Shown: positions 32,823 to 42,018 of the stretch, in pieces
Layout of the letters: each line of letters starts with the position of its first letter
Position numbering within the stretch: position 1 is the first letter of the stretch
Notes under the pieces: model-generated
What the model was told of the DNA's origin: nothing
Databases searched by the model: none
Seen by the model: the letters and a program-made list of their open reading frames with translations, nothing else
Translations under genes and position numbers: made by a program
From: Deinococcus actinosclerus
GTDB lineage: Bacteria > Deinococcota > Deinococci > Deinococcales > Deinococcaceae
DNA: 64,000 nucleotides
Direction of reading: 5' to 3'
Assembly: GCF_001507665.1 (NCBI RefSeq)
Contig: NZ_CP013910.1
Coordinates: forward strand, 1,425,501-1,489,500

Positions 32823-33556
32823 GCGAACTCCAGCAGCATCCGGTGCGCCAGCCCCCGCCCCGACGCGCGCTGCCACGCGGCGCGCGTGTCCCCGGCCATG
32901 ATCGCCGCCATGAAGCGCTCGTCACGCGCCAGGGTCGTCAGCACCCAGTAGTCGCCCCAGACCTCCACGCCCCAGGCGTCCACCATCGCCCGCGAGGCGG
33001 TCTCCCACACGGGCTCGCTCAGGTGCTCCAGCGGCGCGATGAAATGCAGCTCGCCGTCCGTGCCGGGGGTGCGGGCCACCTCGCGGCGGTACTCGGCCCG
33101 CTCGCGCGCACTCATGCGCTCCCACACGCCCGCCTCGCAGAAATGCGCCGGGAACGCGCTGAAGGTGTCGCGGCAGCGGGTGGGGCGCGCCTCGTAGCGG
33201 CTGCACCCGCCGGTCTCCTTATCCAGGATCGGGCAGAAGCCCACCTCCAGCCGGTGGCGCTGCACGTACTCGTCATCACTGCGGGCCGTGCGGGCGTTCG
33301 CGATGGCCGCGCGGGCGTGCGCCTCCACCGCCGCCGCCAGCCCCCCGTCCAGTTCGGCCGCCATCACCAGCGCCTCGGCCAGACTCACGCGGATCGGCAT
33401 GTTGCAGCACGCCACGCACCCCGAGGCGCAGTACACCCGACCGCCTTGGCGCGCGTAGCGCTCCATCCACTCGCCCGAGCGCCGCCCGTAGCGGTCGTAC
33501 GCGCGCCGCACGGCCTCCGTCACGTCGCCGTTCACCCTCTGGGCCTGATCCGTCAT
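32819..33556 (-). CDS. YkgJ-family cysteine-cluster protein
   Basis: A 245-residue protein of the YkgJ/CxxCxxCC family, thought to bind zinc or an Fe-S cluster. Cysteines: C-A-S-G-C-V-A-C-C (about residues 43-51), then F-C-P near 107, [13 protein letters not shown] (116-128) and F-C-E near 139. This arrangement resembles the family core rather than a flagellin lysine methylase. The remaining ~100 residues are helical and unassigned. First gene of a three-gene operon with GTGA overlaps. ATG 33556 has TAGGCT 7 nt upstream. Confidence 0.85.
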   Translation of the reverse strand: MTDQAQRVNGDVTEAVRRAYDRYGRRSGEWMERYARQGGRVYCASGCVACCNMPIRVSLAEALVMAAELDGGLAAAVEAHARAAIANARTARSDDEYVQRHRLEVGFCPILDKETGGCSRYEARPTRCRDTFSAFPAHFCEAGVWERMSARERAEYRREVARTPGTDGELHFIAPLEHLSEPVWETASRAMVDAWGVEVWGDYWVLTTLARDERFMAAIMAGDTRAAWQRASGRGLAHRMLLEFA

Positions 33557-33563
33557 GGGGCGC

Positions 33564-33569
33564 AGCCTA
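33564..33569 (-). promoter_or_regulatory. Probable -10 element of the YkgJ operon
   Basis: TAGGCT on the minus strand, 7 nt before ATG 33556. Confidence 0.45.
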
Positions 33570-33622
33570 GAGCATCTGCCCCGCGCAGACCGTGCCGCGC
33601 CGCCGCCCCGAACCCACGTGCG

Positions 33623-33628
33623 TATACT
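33623..33628 (+). promoter_or_regulatory. Probable -10 element of the GAF-HD gene
   Basis: TATACT, 9 nt before GTG 33638. Confidence 0.45.
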
Positions 33629-33637
33629 GACCGCACC

Positions 33638-34654
33638 GTGTTCAGGCGTCCCCGCACCCCCCAGCCCCCGACCGGCACCCCAGACCCGCGCAAGACCGGG
33701 ACGTCACAGGAGCCGCTCGACCCCACGCGCGTCCTGGCGGACCTGCTGGCCCGCCCCACCCAGGAAGGCGTGCTGGAGGGCGCCCTGGCCTACGCCGCCA
33801 CGCTGCTGGGCGGACACGTGCAGGGCTACGCGGTCGTGCGGCGCGGCCAGGACCAGGTGGCCGCCGTGTTCGGCGGGTACCCCAGGAGCCTGCTGGGCCT
33901 GGCCCTGACCGGCCCCTGGGCGCAGATGCGCTCGCGGGTCGTGCCGGACGGCAGCCGCGAACTGTTCGACACGAACGGCCCGGACATCGCCGCGCAGCTG
34001 GACGCGGCCGGGATGCGCGAGGCGAAGATCAGCCTGGTCGTCCCGCTGAGCGTCCGGGGCCGCCACCTGGGCGCCCTGATTCTCGACCGCACTGCTCCGG
34101 ACGGTATTCCGCCCGCCGCGCAGGAGGCCGTCACGAAGTGGGCCGCTGCCGTCGCGCCCATCCTGAGCCTCCTTGAAGGCCGCGAGGAATGGAAGCAGGC
34201 CGCCCGGCAGCTGACCGGCGCCCTGGTCGAGGCGGTCGAGAGTCAGGACTTCGATTCGCTGGGGCACGCCAAGTCCGTCACGGACGTCAGCCTGAAACTG
34301 GGCCGCGCCGTGGGCCTCACCGACCGCGAACTGGAGGAACTGTGGTTCGCGTCCATGCTGCACGACATCGGCAAGATTCACGGCGAGCACGGCCACGCGC
34401 AGGTCGGCGCGAACTTCCTGCACGGCGTCCCGCACCTGAGCGAGGCGCAGAAGGCCGTCCGGCACCACCACGAACGGGTGGACGGCCAGGGCGAACCCGA
34501 CAAGCTCGCGGGCGAGGACATTCCCCTGTACGCCCGCATCCTGGCCGTGGCGAACGCCTACGTGCGCCTGGGCGGCCTGGAGCGCCTGAAGTCCCAGGCG
34601 GGCAAGGGCCTGGACGCCAAGCTGGTCGGCCTGCTGGAAAAGCTGCCGCAGTGA
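33638..34654 (+). CDS. GAF-like plus degenerate HD-GYP domain protein
   Basis: A 338-residue soluble protein. Residues about 30-175 form a GAF-like sensor domain ([18 protein letters not shown]). Residues about 180-330 are an HD-GYP-type hydrolase domain: G-H-A-K-S-V-T near 208, H-D-I-G-K-I near 244, H-A-Q-V-G and H-H-H-E-R-V-D-G near 280. The GYP triad reads G-E-P, the loop between HD and the third His is shortened, and V-A-D-A-Y reads V-A-N-A-Y. The HD metal ligands remain, so it may still hydrolyse a phosphoester, but cyclic-di-GMP specificity is doubtful. GTG start; 7 bp before the APH-like gene. Confidence 0.8.
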   Translation: MFRRPRTPQPPTGTPDPRKTGTSQEPLDPTRVLADLLARPTQEGVLEGALAYAATLLGGHVQGYAVVRRGQDQVAAVFGGYPRSLLGLALTGPWAQMRSRVVPDGSRELFDTNGPDIAAQLDAAGMREAKISLVVPLSVRGRHLGALILDRTAPDGIPPAAQEAVTKWAAAVAPILSLLEGREEWKQAARQLTGALVEAVESQDFDSLGHAKSVTDVSLKLGRAVGLTDRELEELWFASMLHDIGKIHGEHGHAQVGANFLHGVPHLSEAQKAVRHHHERVDGQGEPDKLAGEDIPLYARILAVANAYVRLGGLERLKSQAGKGLDAKLVGLLEKLPQ

Positions 34655-34661
34655 GCGCCGC

Positions 34662-35501
34662 GTGACCCTGCGTCCCCCGCACCCTGGCGAGGCCCCCACC
34701 CCGCGCTTCCCCAACCTGGAAGCGCGGTTCGGCCCCCTGACCCCCGTGGACGCCGGCATGCAGAGCCGCGTGTACGCCACGCAGGACCGCCAGACCGTCA
34801 TCAAGGTCTACCGCAACCACCAGGGCGAGCACGGCGTGGAGGCCGAGAACATGCGCCGCGCCGGGATGGGCGACCGCGTGATCGACGCGCTGGAGGTGGA
34901 CGGCATCGAGGCGCTCATCATGCGCCGCTTCGACGGCCACCCCCTGCGCGCGCCCGACGTGCCCCGCGCCCTGGCTCAGCTGCGCGTCAGCCTGAGCACC
35001 CTGCACGGCACCACGCGGGGCCGCGTGAACCTGCGCCGCGTGCAGGACCGCCTTCGCCGCTTCCGCAGCGCCCTGGCCGCCTACCCGCTGGACGACCTGT
35101 TCGACGCGGTCGAGATTCCCCTGGACCGCGGCCTGCTGGACCAGCCTGCCGCGTTCTGCCACCTGGACCTGTGGCACGACAACATCCTGATCAGCGAACC
35201 CCACGGCGAGGTGCTGATCATCGACTGGACGAAGGCCGACTGGGACGACCCGCTGCGGGACCTCGCGCTGCTCAAGACCGGCACCCTCGACCTGCTCCCG
35301 CCCGACGAGAGCCTCCAGGCCGCGCTGACCTTCCTGCCGGACCAGACGCCCGCCACACTGACCCGCTACCGCGCGTACCTCGCCATGACCACCCTGCACG
35401 ACCTGTACTGGTTCCTGATGAACGAACCGTACGAATTCGAGGGCCAGCGCGACCAGAAGGTGCCGCGCGCCCGTCACGCCCTGGCCCGCCTGCCCGGCTG
35501 A
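34662..35501 (+). CDS. Phosphotransferase (aminoglycoside/choline kinase fold)
   Basis: A 279-residue protein-kinase-like phosphotransferase. The Brenner motif with the catalytic Asp is [12 protein letters not shown] (about residues 166-177, usual H-G-D-x-x-x-x-N), and the metal-binding Asp is in L-I-I-D-W-T-K-A-D near 187. An N-lobe with a Lys in T-V-I-K-V-Y is near 48. Members phosphorylate aminoglycosides, choline, homoserine, fructosamine or sugars; the substrate here is unknown and resistance should not be assumed. The start is 7 bp after the HD-domain gene, so they form an operon. Confidence 0.82.
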   Translation: MTLRPPHPGEAPTPRFPNLEARFGPLTPVDAGMQSRVYATQDRQTVIKVYRNHQGEHGVEAENMRRAGMGDRVIDALEVDGIEALIMRRFDGHPLRAPDVPRALAQLRVSLSTLHGTTRGRVNLRRVQDRLRRFRSALAAYPLDDLFDAVEIPLDRGLLDQPAAFCHLDLWHDNILISEPHGEVLIIDWTKADWDDPLRDLALLKTGTLDLLPPDESLQAALTFLPDQTPATLTRYRAYLAMTTLHDLYWFLMNEPYEFEGQRDQKVPRARHALARLPG

Positions 35502-35539
35502 GCCGCGTCCCGGGGCCGGACGCCCTGCGGAGTGCGGGG

Positions 35540-35545
35540 TATGGT
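35540..35545 (+). promoter_or_regulatory. Probable -10 element of upp
   Basis: TATGGT, 6 nt before ATG 35552. Confidence 0.4.
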
Positions 35546-35551
35546 GGGCGC

Positions 35552-36175
35552 ATGGTTACTGTCGTTACCCATCCCCTCGTGCAACACAAACTCTCGGTCA
35601 TGCGCGACGTGCGCACCGGCGTGAAGGAATTCCGCGAACTGGCCAGCGAGGTCAGCCTGCTGCTGGCCTACGAGGCCATGCGCGACCTCGAAGTCACGCA
35701 GGAGGAAGTCACCACGCCCATCACCACCGCCGAGTTCCCGATGCTCAGCGGCAAGAAGCTGGCGCTGGTCGCCATCCTGCGCGCCGGGCTGATCATGACC
35801 GACTCGATCGTGCAGCTCGTCCCCGCCGCGAAGGTCGGCCACATCGGCCTGTACCGCGACCCCGAGACCCTCGGGCCGGTCGCGTACTACAACAAGCTCC
35901 CGACCGACATCGCCGAGCGGCGCGTGTTCCTCACCGACCCCATGCTCGCCACCGGGGGCAGCGCCAGCGCCGCCATCGCCAGCCTGAAAGCGGCCGGGGC
36001 GACCAGCATCAAGCTCATGTGCATCCTCGCCGCGCCCGAGGGGGTGGCCGTGATCGAACGTGACCACCCGGACGTGGAGATCGTCGTCGCCGCCCTGGAC
36101 TCGCACCTGAACGACCACGGGTACATCGTGCCCGGGCTGGGCGACGCGGGCGACCGAATCTACGGCACCAAGTAA
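35552..36175 (+). CDS. upp: Uracil phosphoribosyltransferase
   Basis: A 207-residue enzyme making UMP from uracil and PRPP in pyrimidine salvage. The PRPP loop is [12 protein letters not shown] near residue 130, and the uracil-binding hood ends with [18 protein letters not shown], the exact family C-terminus. Full length for the family. ATG 35552 has no ribosome site but TATGGT 6 nt upstream. A weak gggc/gccc hairpin followed by gttttta closes the transcript. Confidence 0.97.
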   Translation: MVTVVTHPLVQHKLSVMRDVRTGVKEFRELASEVSLLLAYEAMRDLEVTQEEVTTPITTAEFPMLSGKKLALVAILRAGLIMTDSIVQLVPAAKVGHIGLYRDPETLGPVAYYNKLPTDIAERRVFLTDPMLATGGSASAAIASLKAAGATSIKLMCILAAPEGVAVIERDHPDVEIVVAALDSHLNDHGYIVPGLGDAGDRIYGTK

Positions 36176-36178
36176 CCG

Positions 36179-36200
36179 CCGGGGCAGAACGCCCGTTTTT
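36179..36200 (+). terminator. upp terminator
   Basis: Short gggc / gccc stem with loop agaac followed by gttttt, directly after the upp stop. Confidence 0.5.
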
Positions 36201-36233
36201 AGACAACCTGCCCGCCCCGCCTGAACCGGCGCT

Positions 36234-36239
36234 TACGCT
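36234..36239 (+). promoter_or_regulatory. Probable -10 element of the leu leader/leuA transcript
   Basis: TACGCT, 6 nt before the leader-peptide ATG 36246; the leader peptide would then be translated from a leaderless mRNA. Confidence 0.5.
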
Positions 36240-36245
36240 GGGGCC

Positions 36246-36290
36246 ATGACTGCGTTCAGCCTTCTTCTTACCCGTCCTCCGGTGGAGTGA
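36246..36290 (+). CDS. leuL: leuA leader peptide (leucine attenuator)
   Basis: A 14-residue ORF, M-T-A-F-S-L-L-L-T-R-P-P-V-E, containing three consecutive CTT leucine codons although CTG/CTC dominate elsewhere. It lies 105 bp before leuA and is followed by a terminator at 36317-36346. The segment cctccgg (36276-36282), within the Pro-Pro codons, duplicates the terminator 3' arm and can pair with ccggagg (36319-36325) to make an antiterminator. A ribosome stalled on the Leu codons leaves that segment free; one reaching the stop covers it. This is ribosome-mediated attenuation by leucyl-tRNA supply, inferred from sequence but internally consistent. Confidence 0.8.
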   Translation: MTAFSLLLTRPPVE

Positions 36291-36316
36291 ACGGCAAGGA
36301 GAACCGCGCCTGAACC

Positions 36317-36346
36317 CCCCGGAGGACTTCACCCTCCGGGGTTTTT
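36317..36346 (+). terminator. Leucine attenuator terminator
   Basis: 9-bp perfect stem ccccggagg (36317-36325) / cctccgggg (36333-36341), 7-nt loop, then ttttt. Its 5' arm can alternatively pair with cctccgg at 36276-36282. Confidence 0.88.
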
Positions 36347-36395
36347 CATTGCACCTCATTCCCAGCAACCAGAGTCCCAGCCCCAGGAGCCGCCC

Positions 36396-37949
<1,554 letters not shown>

Positions 37950-38036
37950 GGAGATAGACGATGGGTCCGCCGCTGCGCGGCTGATGGACAGGGAGGCTGG
38001 GCACACCGGCCTCCCCATCACATTGAGGGAGGACGC

Positions 38037-38333
38037 ATGATTCTGGAAATCGCCCTGTTGCAGATCCGCCCCGGACAGACGACCGGGTTCGAGGCGGCGT
38101 TCGCGCAGGCGCAGCACATCATCGCGGGGATGCACGGGTACGTCCGGCACGAGCTGCACCACTGCCTGGAGGACGACCAACGCTACGCCCTGCTCGTCTG
38201 GTGGGCCACGCTGGAGGCTCACACCGTGGGCTTCCGGGGCAGCGCCGGGTACCAGCAGTGGCGCGCCCTGCTGCACCCCTTCTACGACCCGTTCCCGACC
38301 GTGGAGCACTTCACGCGGGTGGAACTGGGCTGA
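38037..38333 (+). CDS. Antibiotic biosynthesis monooxygenase (ABM) domain protein
   Basis: A 98-residue single ABM/dimeric alpha-beta barrel domain: I-L-E-I-A-L-L-Q-I-R-P-G-Q, then G-Y-V-R-H-E-L-H (about 35-42), Y-A-L-L-V-W-W-A-T-L-E-A-H near 53 and the terminal F-P-T-V-E-H-F. Such domains act as small monooxygenases, haem-degrading enzymes or quinol-related proteins; function is not inferable. ATG 38037 has a strong GGAGG site, 87 bp after leuA, and may be read through from it. Confidence 0.75.
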   Translation: MILEIALLQIRPGQTTGFEAAFAQAQHIIAGMHGYVRHELHHCLEDDQRYALLVWWATLEAHTVGFRGSAGYQQWRALLHPFYDPFPTVEHFTRVELG

Positions 38334-38336
38334 ACC

Positions 38337-38909
38337 TCAGACGGTCACGAGGCCCAGCGCGATGCCGCGCGCGACCGCCCCGGCGCGGCTCTGGACGCCC
38401 AGCTTGGAGTACAGCGCCTGCACGTGGAACTTCACGGTGCTCTCGCTGACGCCCAGGTCGCGCGCGGCGCGCTTGTTGCTGAGGCCCTCGGCGAGCAGGG
38501 CCAGCACGTCGCGTTCGCGGGGCGTGAGGGTCACCTCGCCCGAGGGGAGCGGCTCCTCGTCGGCCGGCGCCAGCCACGCGGGCGGCAGCGTCACCAGTCC
38601 CGCCGCCGCGCCGTGCACGGCCGCGATCAGCTCGGCGGGCGTGGCGTCTGCGGGCAGGCACGCCCAGCCGTGCGGGCAGAGGTCGGGCAGCACCTCCGCC
38701 CACGCGCGCGAGCCCAGCGATACGACCGCCGCGCCGTCCAGGGGTGAGGGGTCGTCCAGCCAGCCGTCGTCCACGATCAGCACGTCCGGTTCGCGGCCGT
38801 CCCGCGCGGCCAGGAACCCCGCGCCGCCCAGGATGGCCGCCACGCCCGCCGCGAGCACCGCCGAACCCAGCGTGACGAGCACGGTGGGCAGGGCAGGCGC
38901 GGCGGTCAT
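38337..38909 (-). CDS. LuxR-type response regulator with degenerate receiver
   Basis: A 190-residue protein. The C-terminal ~65 residues are a clear LuxR/NarL helix-turn-helix (L-T-P-R-E-R-D-V-L-A-L-L-A-E-G, then V-S-E-S-T-V-K-F-H-V near 155-164). The first ~110 residues look like a shortened receiver: L-I-V-D-D-G-W-L-D-D may be the phosphoacceptor strand, but the early acidic pair and the conserved Lys are not evident, so phosphorylation is doubtful. No histidine kinase is adjacent. ATG 38909 has TACGAT 5 nt upstream. It lies 53 bp downstream of the HtrA-like gene on the same strand. Confidence 0.75.
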   Translation of the reverse strand: MTAAPALPTVLVTLGSAVLAAGVAAILGGAGFLAARDGREPDVLIVDDGWLDDPSPLDGAAVVSLGSRAWAEVLPDLCPHGWACLPADATPAELIAAVHGAAAGLVTLPPAWLAPADEEPLPSGEVTLTPRERDVLALLAEGLSNKRAARDLGVSESTVKFHVQALYSKLGVQSRAGAVARGIALGLVTV

Positions 38910-38914
38910 GCCTG

Positions 38915-38920
38915 ATCGTA
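38915..38920 (-). promoter_or_regulatory. Probable -10 element of the LuxR-type regulator
   Basis: TACGAT on the minus strand, 5 nt before ATG 38909. Confidence 0.4.
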
Positions 38921-38962
38921 CCGGGGCGGGCGCCCTGCTGGTGGACGCGGGAACGGGCACGG

Positions 38963-40003
38963 TCAGCGTTCACCCACGCTGACGGTCACGTCCTGCTCCT
39001 CGCCGCCGCGCAGGACGCGCAGGGTCACCGTCTCGCCCGCGCGGGTGCGGACACGCGACAGCAGCTCCGCCGGGTGCGTGAAGCCCTCGCCGTCCAGCGC
39101 CAGCAGCACGTCCCCCACCCGGAAACCCGCCGCCTGACCGGGACTGCCCGCCTCGACCTGCACGACCGTCAGGCCCACCCGGCCGCCCGCGAACCGCTCA
39201 CGGAAGCGGCGGAGTTTCTCCAGTCGGGCCTCGTCCATCCCACCCCGCCCGGGGTGACCGTGCCCGCCGTGATCCGGCCCGCGTCCGGGACCGCGACGCC
39301 CGCCCCAGGGGCCCCCCTCACCCCGGGGGCGGCCCGGGCCGAAGCGGCCGCCACCGAATGGCCCGCCGGGGAAGGCGTCCTCATCCACCTCGTCCGGCGT
39401 CGCAGCGGCCGGGAAGTGCACGGGCTGCGTCGCCAGCCCCAGGTACCCGCGCGGCACGCGGCCCTCGCGGGACAGCAGGTCGGCCACGCGCGCCGCCCGC
39501 GCGGCCGGGACGGCCAGCAGCTGCCCGCGCCGCACGCCCGCGTTCAGCACGCCCACGAGTTCACCCTGCGCGTTCACGAGCGCGCCGCCACTCACGCCGG
39601 GGAACGGCTGGGCCCCGGCGTGCAGCCAGCCGTCCCGCACCCGGCCGGGATTCAGGCCCAGGCTGGCCTGCACGCCCCCGGGCGGGCGGCCCACCGCGAG
39701 CAGGAGTTCACCCGCGCGCCCCGCCTCACCTGCCGTCAGTGCCGGGATGGTCAGGCCGTCCACGCGCAGGAGCGCCAGATCGCTGCCCGGATCGCGGCCC
39801 ACGACCACGCCCGTCCGGGTCTGCCCGTCCGGGGTGATCACCGGCACCTCGTCGGCGTGCAGCAGGTGCGCGGGTGTCAGCACCAGCCCGTCGCCCACCA
39901 CCGTGCCGCTCACCGGGCGCGCCGCGCGCACCGTCACCACACTCCGCGCGGCCTGCTCGACCGCGTCCGCCATTGCCCTGGAAAGATCAGAAAGATTCGT
40001 CAT
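38963..40003 (-). CDS. HtrA/DegP-like S1C serine protease with PDZ domain, no signal peptide
   Basis: A 346-residue protein with a trypsin-like domain whose triad is His46 (T-P-A-H-L-L), Asp75 (S-D-L-A-L-L) and Ser138 (G-V-S-G-G-A-L). A PDZ domain occupies about 270-346 (G-L-T-V-V-Q-V-E-A-G-S-P-G-Q-A-A-G-F-R-V-G-D). Between them is an unusual ~50-residue Gly/Pro/Arg/His-rich linker (about 215-265). There is no signal peptide or membrane helix: the protein begins with a charged helix, unlike periplasmic HtrA. So it may be a cytoplasmic quality-control protease. ATG 40003 is the best start; no leaderless hexamer is seen. Confidence 0.8.
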   Translation of the reverse strand: MTNLSDLSRAMADAVEQAARSVVTVRAARPVSGTVVGDGLVLTPAHLLHADEVPVITPDGQTRTGVVVGRDPGSDLALLRVDGLTIPALTAGEAGRAGELLLAVGRPPGGVQASLGLNPGRVRDGWLHAGAQPFPGVSGGALVNAQGELVGVLNAGVRRGQLLAVPAARAARVADLLSREGRVPRGYLGLATQPVHFPAAATPDEVDEDAFPGGPFGGGRFGPGRPRGEGGPWGGRRGPGRGPDHGGHGHPGRGGMDEARLEKLRRFRERFAGGRVGLTVVQVEAGSPGQAAGFRVGDVLLALDGEGFTHPAELLSRVRTRAGETVTLRVLRGGEEQDVTVSVGER

Positions 40004-40086
40004 GCCGTCATGGTGCGCCCCGCCGCCCGGAAACACGCCCCCCACCCGCACAGGCCCGCGCCCCCACCGAACGGTCAGGGTCGCCG

Positions 40087-40092
40087 TATCCT
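40087..40092 (+). promoter_or_regulatory. Probable -10 element of the ACT-domain gene
   Basis: TATCCT, 6 nt before ATG 40099. Confidence 0.45.
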
Positions 40093-40098
40093 GCCGGC

Positions 40099-40479
40099 AT
40101 GTCCCTGACGCTGACCGTCCTGCCCGGCGAGTACGCCGTCGCCCAGCTCCCCGCCGGCAGCGCCGTGCCGGACTGGGCGACGCGCGGCGACCTGTGGTGC
40201 GTCATGAACGCCCCGGATGAACTGAGCGTCGTGTGCCCCGCCGAGGGGGTGCCGGACGGCGTGCGCGTCCAGCGCGGCTGGCAGGCGCTGAGGCTCACCG
40301 GGCCGTTCGAGTTCACCCTGACCGGCATCCTCGCCAGCGTCCTGAACCCCCTGCGGGACGCGGGCGTGGGCATCTTCGCGCTGTCCACCTTCAACACCGA
40401 CTACGTCCTCGTCGCGGCCAGCGACCTCGGCCGCAGCGTGGCGGCATTGCGGGAGGCCGGGCACACCGTTCAGGAGTGA
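40099..40479 (+). CDS. ACT-domain protein (CASTOR/ACT_7 type)
   Basis: A 126-residue protein with two small ACT-like halves: the first ~60 residues (L-P-G-E-Y-A-V-A-Q-L-P) and a clearer second ACT domain, L-T-G-I-L-A-S-V-L-N-P-L-R-D-A-G-V-G-I-F-A-L-S-T-F-N-T-D-Y-V-L-V. The latter is the pattern of the ACT_7 family, which senses small ligands such as amino acids. Regulatory partner unknown. Its end overlaps the convergent GNAT gene by 10 bp. Confidence 0.78.
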   Translation: MSLTLTVLPGEYAVAQLPAGSAVPDWATRGDLWCVMNAPDELSVVCPAEGVPDGVRVQRGWQALRLTGPFEFTLTGILASVLNPLRDAGVGIFALSTFNTDYVLVAASDLGRSVAALREAGHTVQE

Positions 40480-40976
40480 GGCGAGTCTGAACCGAGCTCC
40501 CGTTCGTAGCGGACGACCGGCACCACCTCGCCCATGTAGGATTCCGGGTCGGCGTGCCCGGCCTCCACGAACCCCAGGCGGCGCATCAGCGCGTGCGACC
40601 GCGCGTTCGGGGCGTGCACCAGCGCCGTCAGCCGCGAGAGCCCCAGCCCCGCCGCGTGCGCGATCAGCGCCTCACCCGCCCGGCGCGCTGCACCCTGGCC
40701 CCACAGCGCCCGCTCCCCGATGACAATCCCGAACTCCGCCGACGTGCCGTCCAGGCCCGCCAGATCCACGAACCCCACCAGCCGCCCGTCCAGCTCGGCG
40801 CCCAGCCGCAGGAACGCCGGGTCGCCGCCCGCGATGATCGCCGCCCAGTGCCGCCGCACCACGCGCGGCGCGAGCCCCGGCGTCCAGTCCGCCGCGCGGC
40901 AGAACACCGGATCGGCCGCCCAGCGCACCGCCGCCTCCTCATCCCCGGGGCGCAGGGGCCGCAGCGTGACGGTCAC
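40470..40976 (-). CDS. GNAT-family N-acetyltransferase (RimJ/RimL-like)
   Basis: A 168-residue acetyltransferase: [11 protein letters not shown] at the start, [19 protein letters not shown] near residue 90 containing the acetyl-CoA loop, then [22 protein letters not shown], the Asn-Ala-Arg-Ser block of protein N-terminal/ribosomal acetyltransferases. GTG 40976 overlaps the nitronate monooxygenase stop by GTGA. Its 3' end overlaps the ACT gene, so mRNAs of the two can base-pair over 10 nt. Confidence 0.85.
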   Translation of the reverse strand: MTVTLRPLRPGDEEAAVRWAADPVFCRAADWTPGLAPRVVRRHWAAIIAGGDPAFLRLGAELDGRLVGFVDLAGLDGTSAEFGIVIGERALWGQGAARRAGEALIAHAAGLGLSRLTALVHAPNARSHALMRRLGFVEAGHADPESYMGEVVPVVRYERELGSDSPHS

Positions 40977-41995
40977 GGCGTCAGGCCTGCGACGATCTGC
41001 GCCGCCCCGGTCGCCTGCGCCTGCCGGTAACCGGTGCCGGCCCACAGGCTCAGGACGTCCGCCTGCCTCCCCTGCGCGCCCGCCGTGCGCAGGGGGCGGG
41101 TCAGGGCGTTCTGGTGCGGGAAGGGGAGGGGATGCGTCACGGCGTCGGTGAGGGCGGTGCGCAGGCCCCGCGCCGCGCGCCCCGAGTACGCGCGGGTCAG
41201 GACGGTGTCGCGCGTGCCGTCCCGGATGGCCTGCCGGTACGGCGCGGAGGTGCCCGCCTCGTCGGCCAGGAGGAACGCCGTGCCGCACTGCGCCAGCGTC
41301 GCCCCGGCCGCCCGCGCCGCGCGGACGTGCCCGGCGGTCATCAGGCCGCCCGCCGCGAGGACCGGGAGGGGCGTGGCCCGCGCGACCTCCCGCACGAGGG
41401 TCAGGGTGTCCGCGAGGGGGTCGTCCTGCCAGCCGCCCCGGTGTCCGCCCGCCGCGCCGCCCTGCACGGTGACCGCGTCCACGCCGCTCTCGTGCAGGGC
41501 CAGCGCCTCGCTGAGGCTGGTGGCGGTGCCGACCGTCAGGACGCCCCGCGCCCGCAGCGCCGCCAGGGCGTCCGGTGGGACGGGGCCGAACGCGACGCTG
41601 AAGACCTCCGGGCGTTCCTCCAGCACGACGTTCAGCTGCGCGCTGAAGTCCTCCTGCACGCGCTCCGGCAGGGTGGGCGGGGGGAGGTTCAGCGCGTCGT
41701 GGAAGGGCCTGAGTTCTGCCGTGGCGACGGCCACTGCGTCGGGTGTAACGGTGGGCACGGGCTGAGGCGCGAACAGGTTCACGAGCAGCGGCCCGTCGGT
41801 CAGGGCGCGCACCTCGCGGATCGCGTCTCTCAGCGCCTGCGGGGTCAGGTACGCGCCGCCCAGGCTGCCCAGCCCGCCCGCGCGGGTCACGGCGGCGGCC
41901 AGCGAGGGGGTGCCGACGCCGCCCGCCATGGGGGCCAGCGCCACGGGCGTGCGCAACTGTGCGAGTAATTCCGGCCAGGATCGCGGTCGGGTCAT
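40973..41995 (-). CDS. Nitronate monooxygenase (2-nitropropane dioxygenase family)
   Basis: A 340-residue FMN-dependent TIM-barrel enzyme that oxidises alkyl nitronates. Motifs: [14 protein letters not shown] near the N-terminus, [13 protein letters not shown] with the catalytic His near residue 185, L-A-A-G-G-L near 216 and G-T-A-F-L-L-A-D-E near 242 for FMN phosphate. Family members detoxify propionate 3-nitronate and related compounds. ATG 41995 is leaderless-type (TACGCT 7 nt upstream) and only 23 bp from the start of the divergent deacetylase-like gene, with which it shares a palindromic promoter. Confidence 0.9.
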   Translation of the reverse strand: MTRPRSWPELLAQLRTPVALAPMAGGVGTPSLAAAVTRAGGLGSLGGAYLTPQALRDAIREVRALTDGPLLVNLFAPQPVPTVTPDAVAVATAELRPFHDALNLPPPTLPERVQEDFSAQLNVVLEERPEVFSVAFGPVPPDALAALRARGVLTVGTATSLSEALALHESGVDAVTVQGGAAGGHRGGWQDDPLADTLTLVREVARATPLPVLAAGGLMTAGHVRAARAAGATLAQCGTAFLLADEAGTSAPYRQAIRDGTRDTVLTRAYSGRAARGLRTALTDAVTHPLPFPHQNALTRPLRTAGAQGRQADVLSLWAGTGYRQAQATGAAQIVAGLTP

Positions 41996-42002
41996 GCCGC
42001 CC

Positions 42003-42012
42003 AGCGTACGCT
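42003..42012. promoter_or_regulatory. Shared palindromic divergent promoter AGCGTACGCT
   Basis: Perfect 10-bp palindrome containing TACGCT on both strands: minus 42003-42008, 7 nt before ATG 41995; plus 42007-42012, 6 nt before GTG 42019. The two -10 elements overlap by the central TA, so RNA polymerase can open only one at a time. Confidence 0.65.
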
Positions 42013-42018
42013 GCGGAC

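Noticed and set aside
34662..35501. Aminoglycoside resistance gene
   Set aside because: The APH fold also covers choline, homoserine and sugar kinases, and the Brenner motif is H-L-D rather than H-G-D; resistance is not supported.
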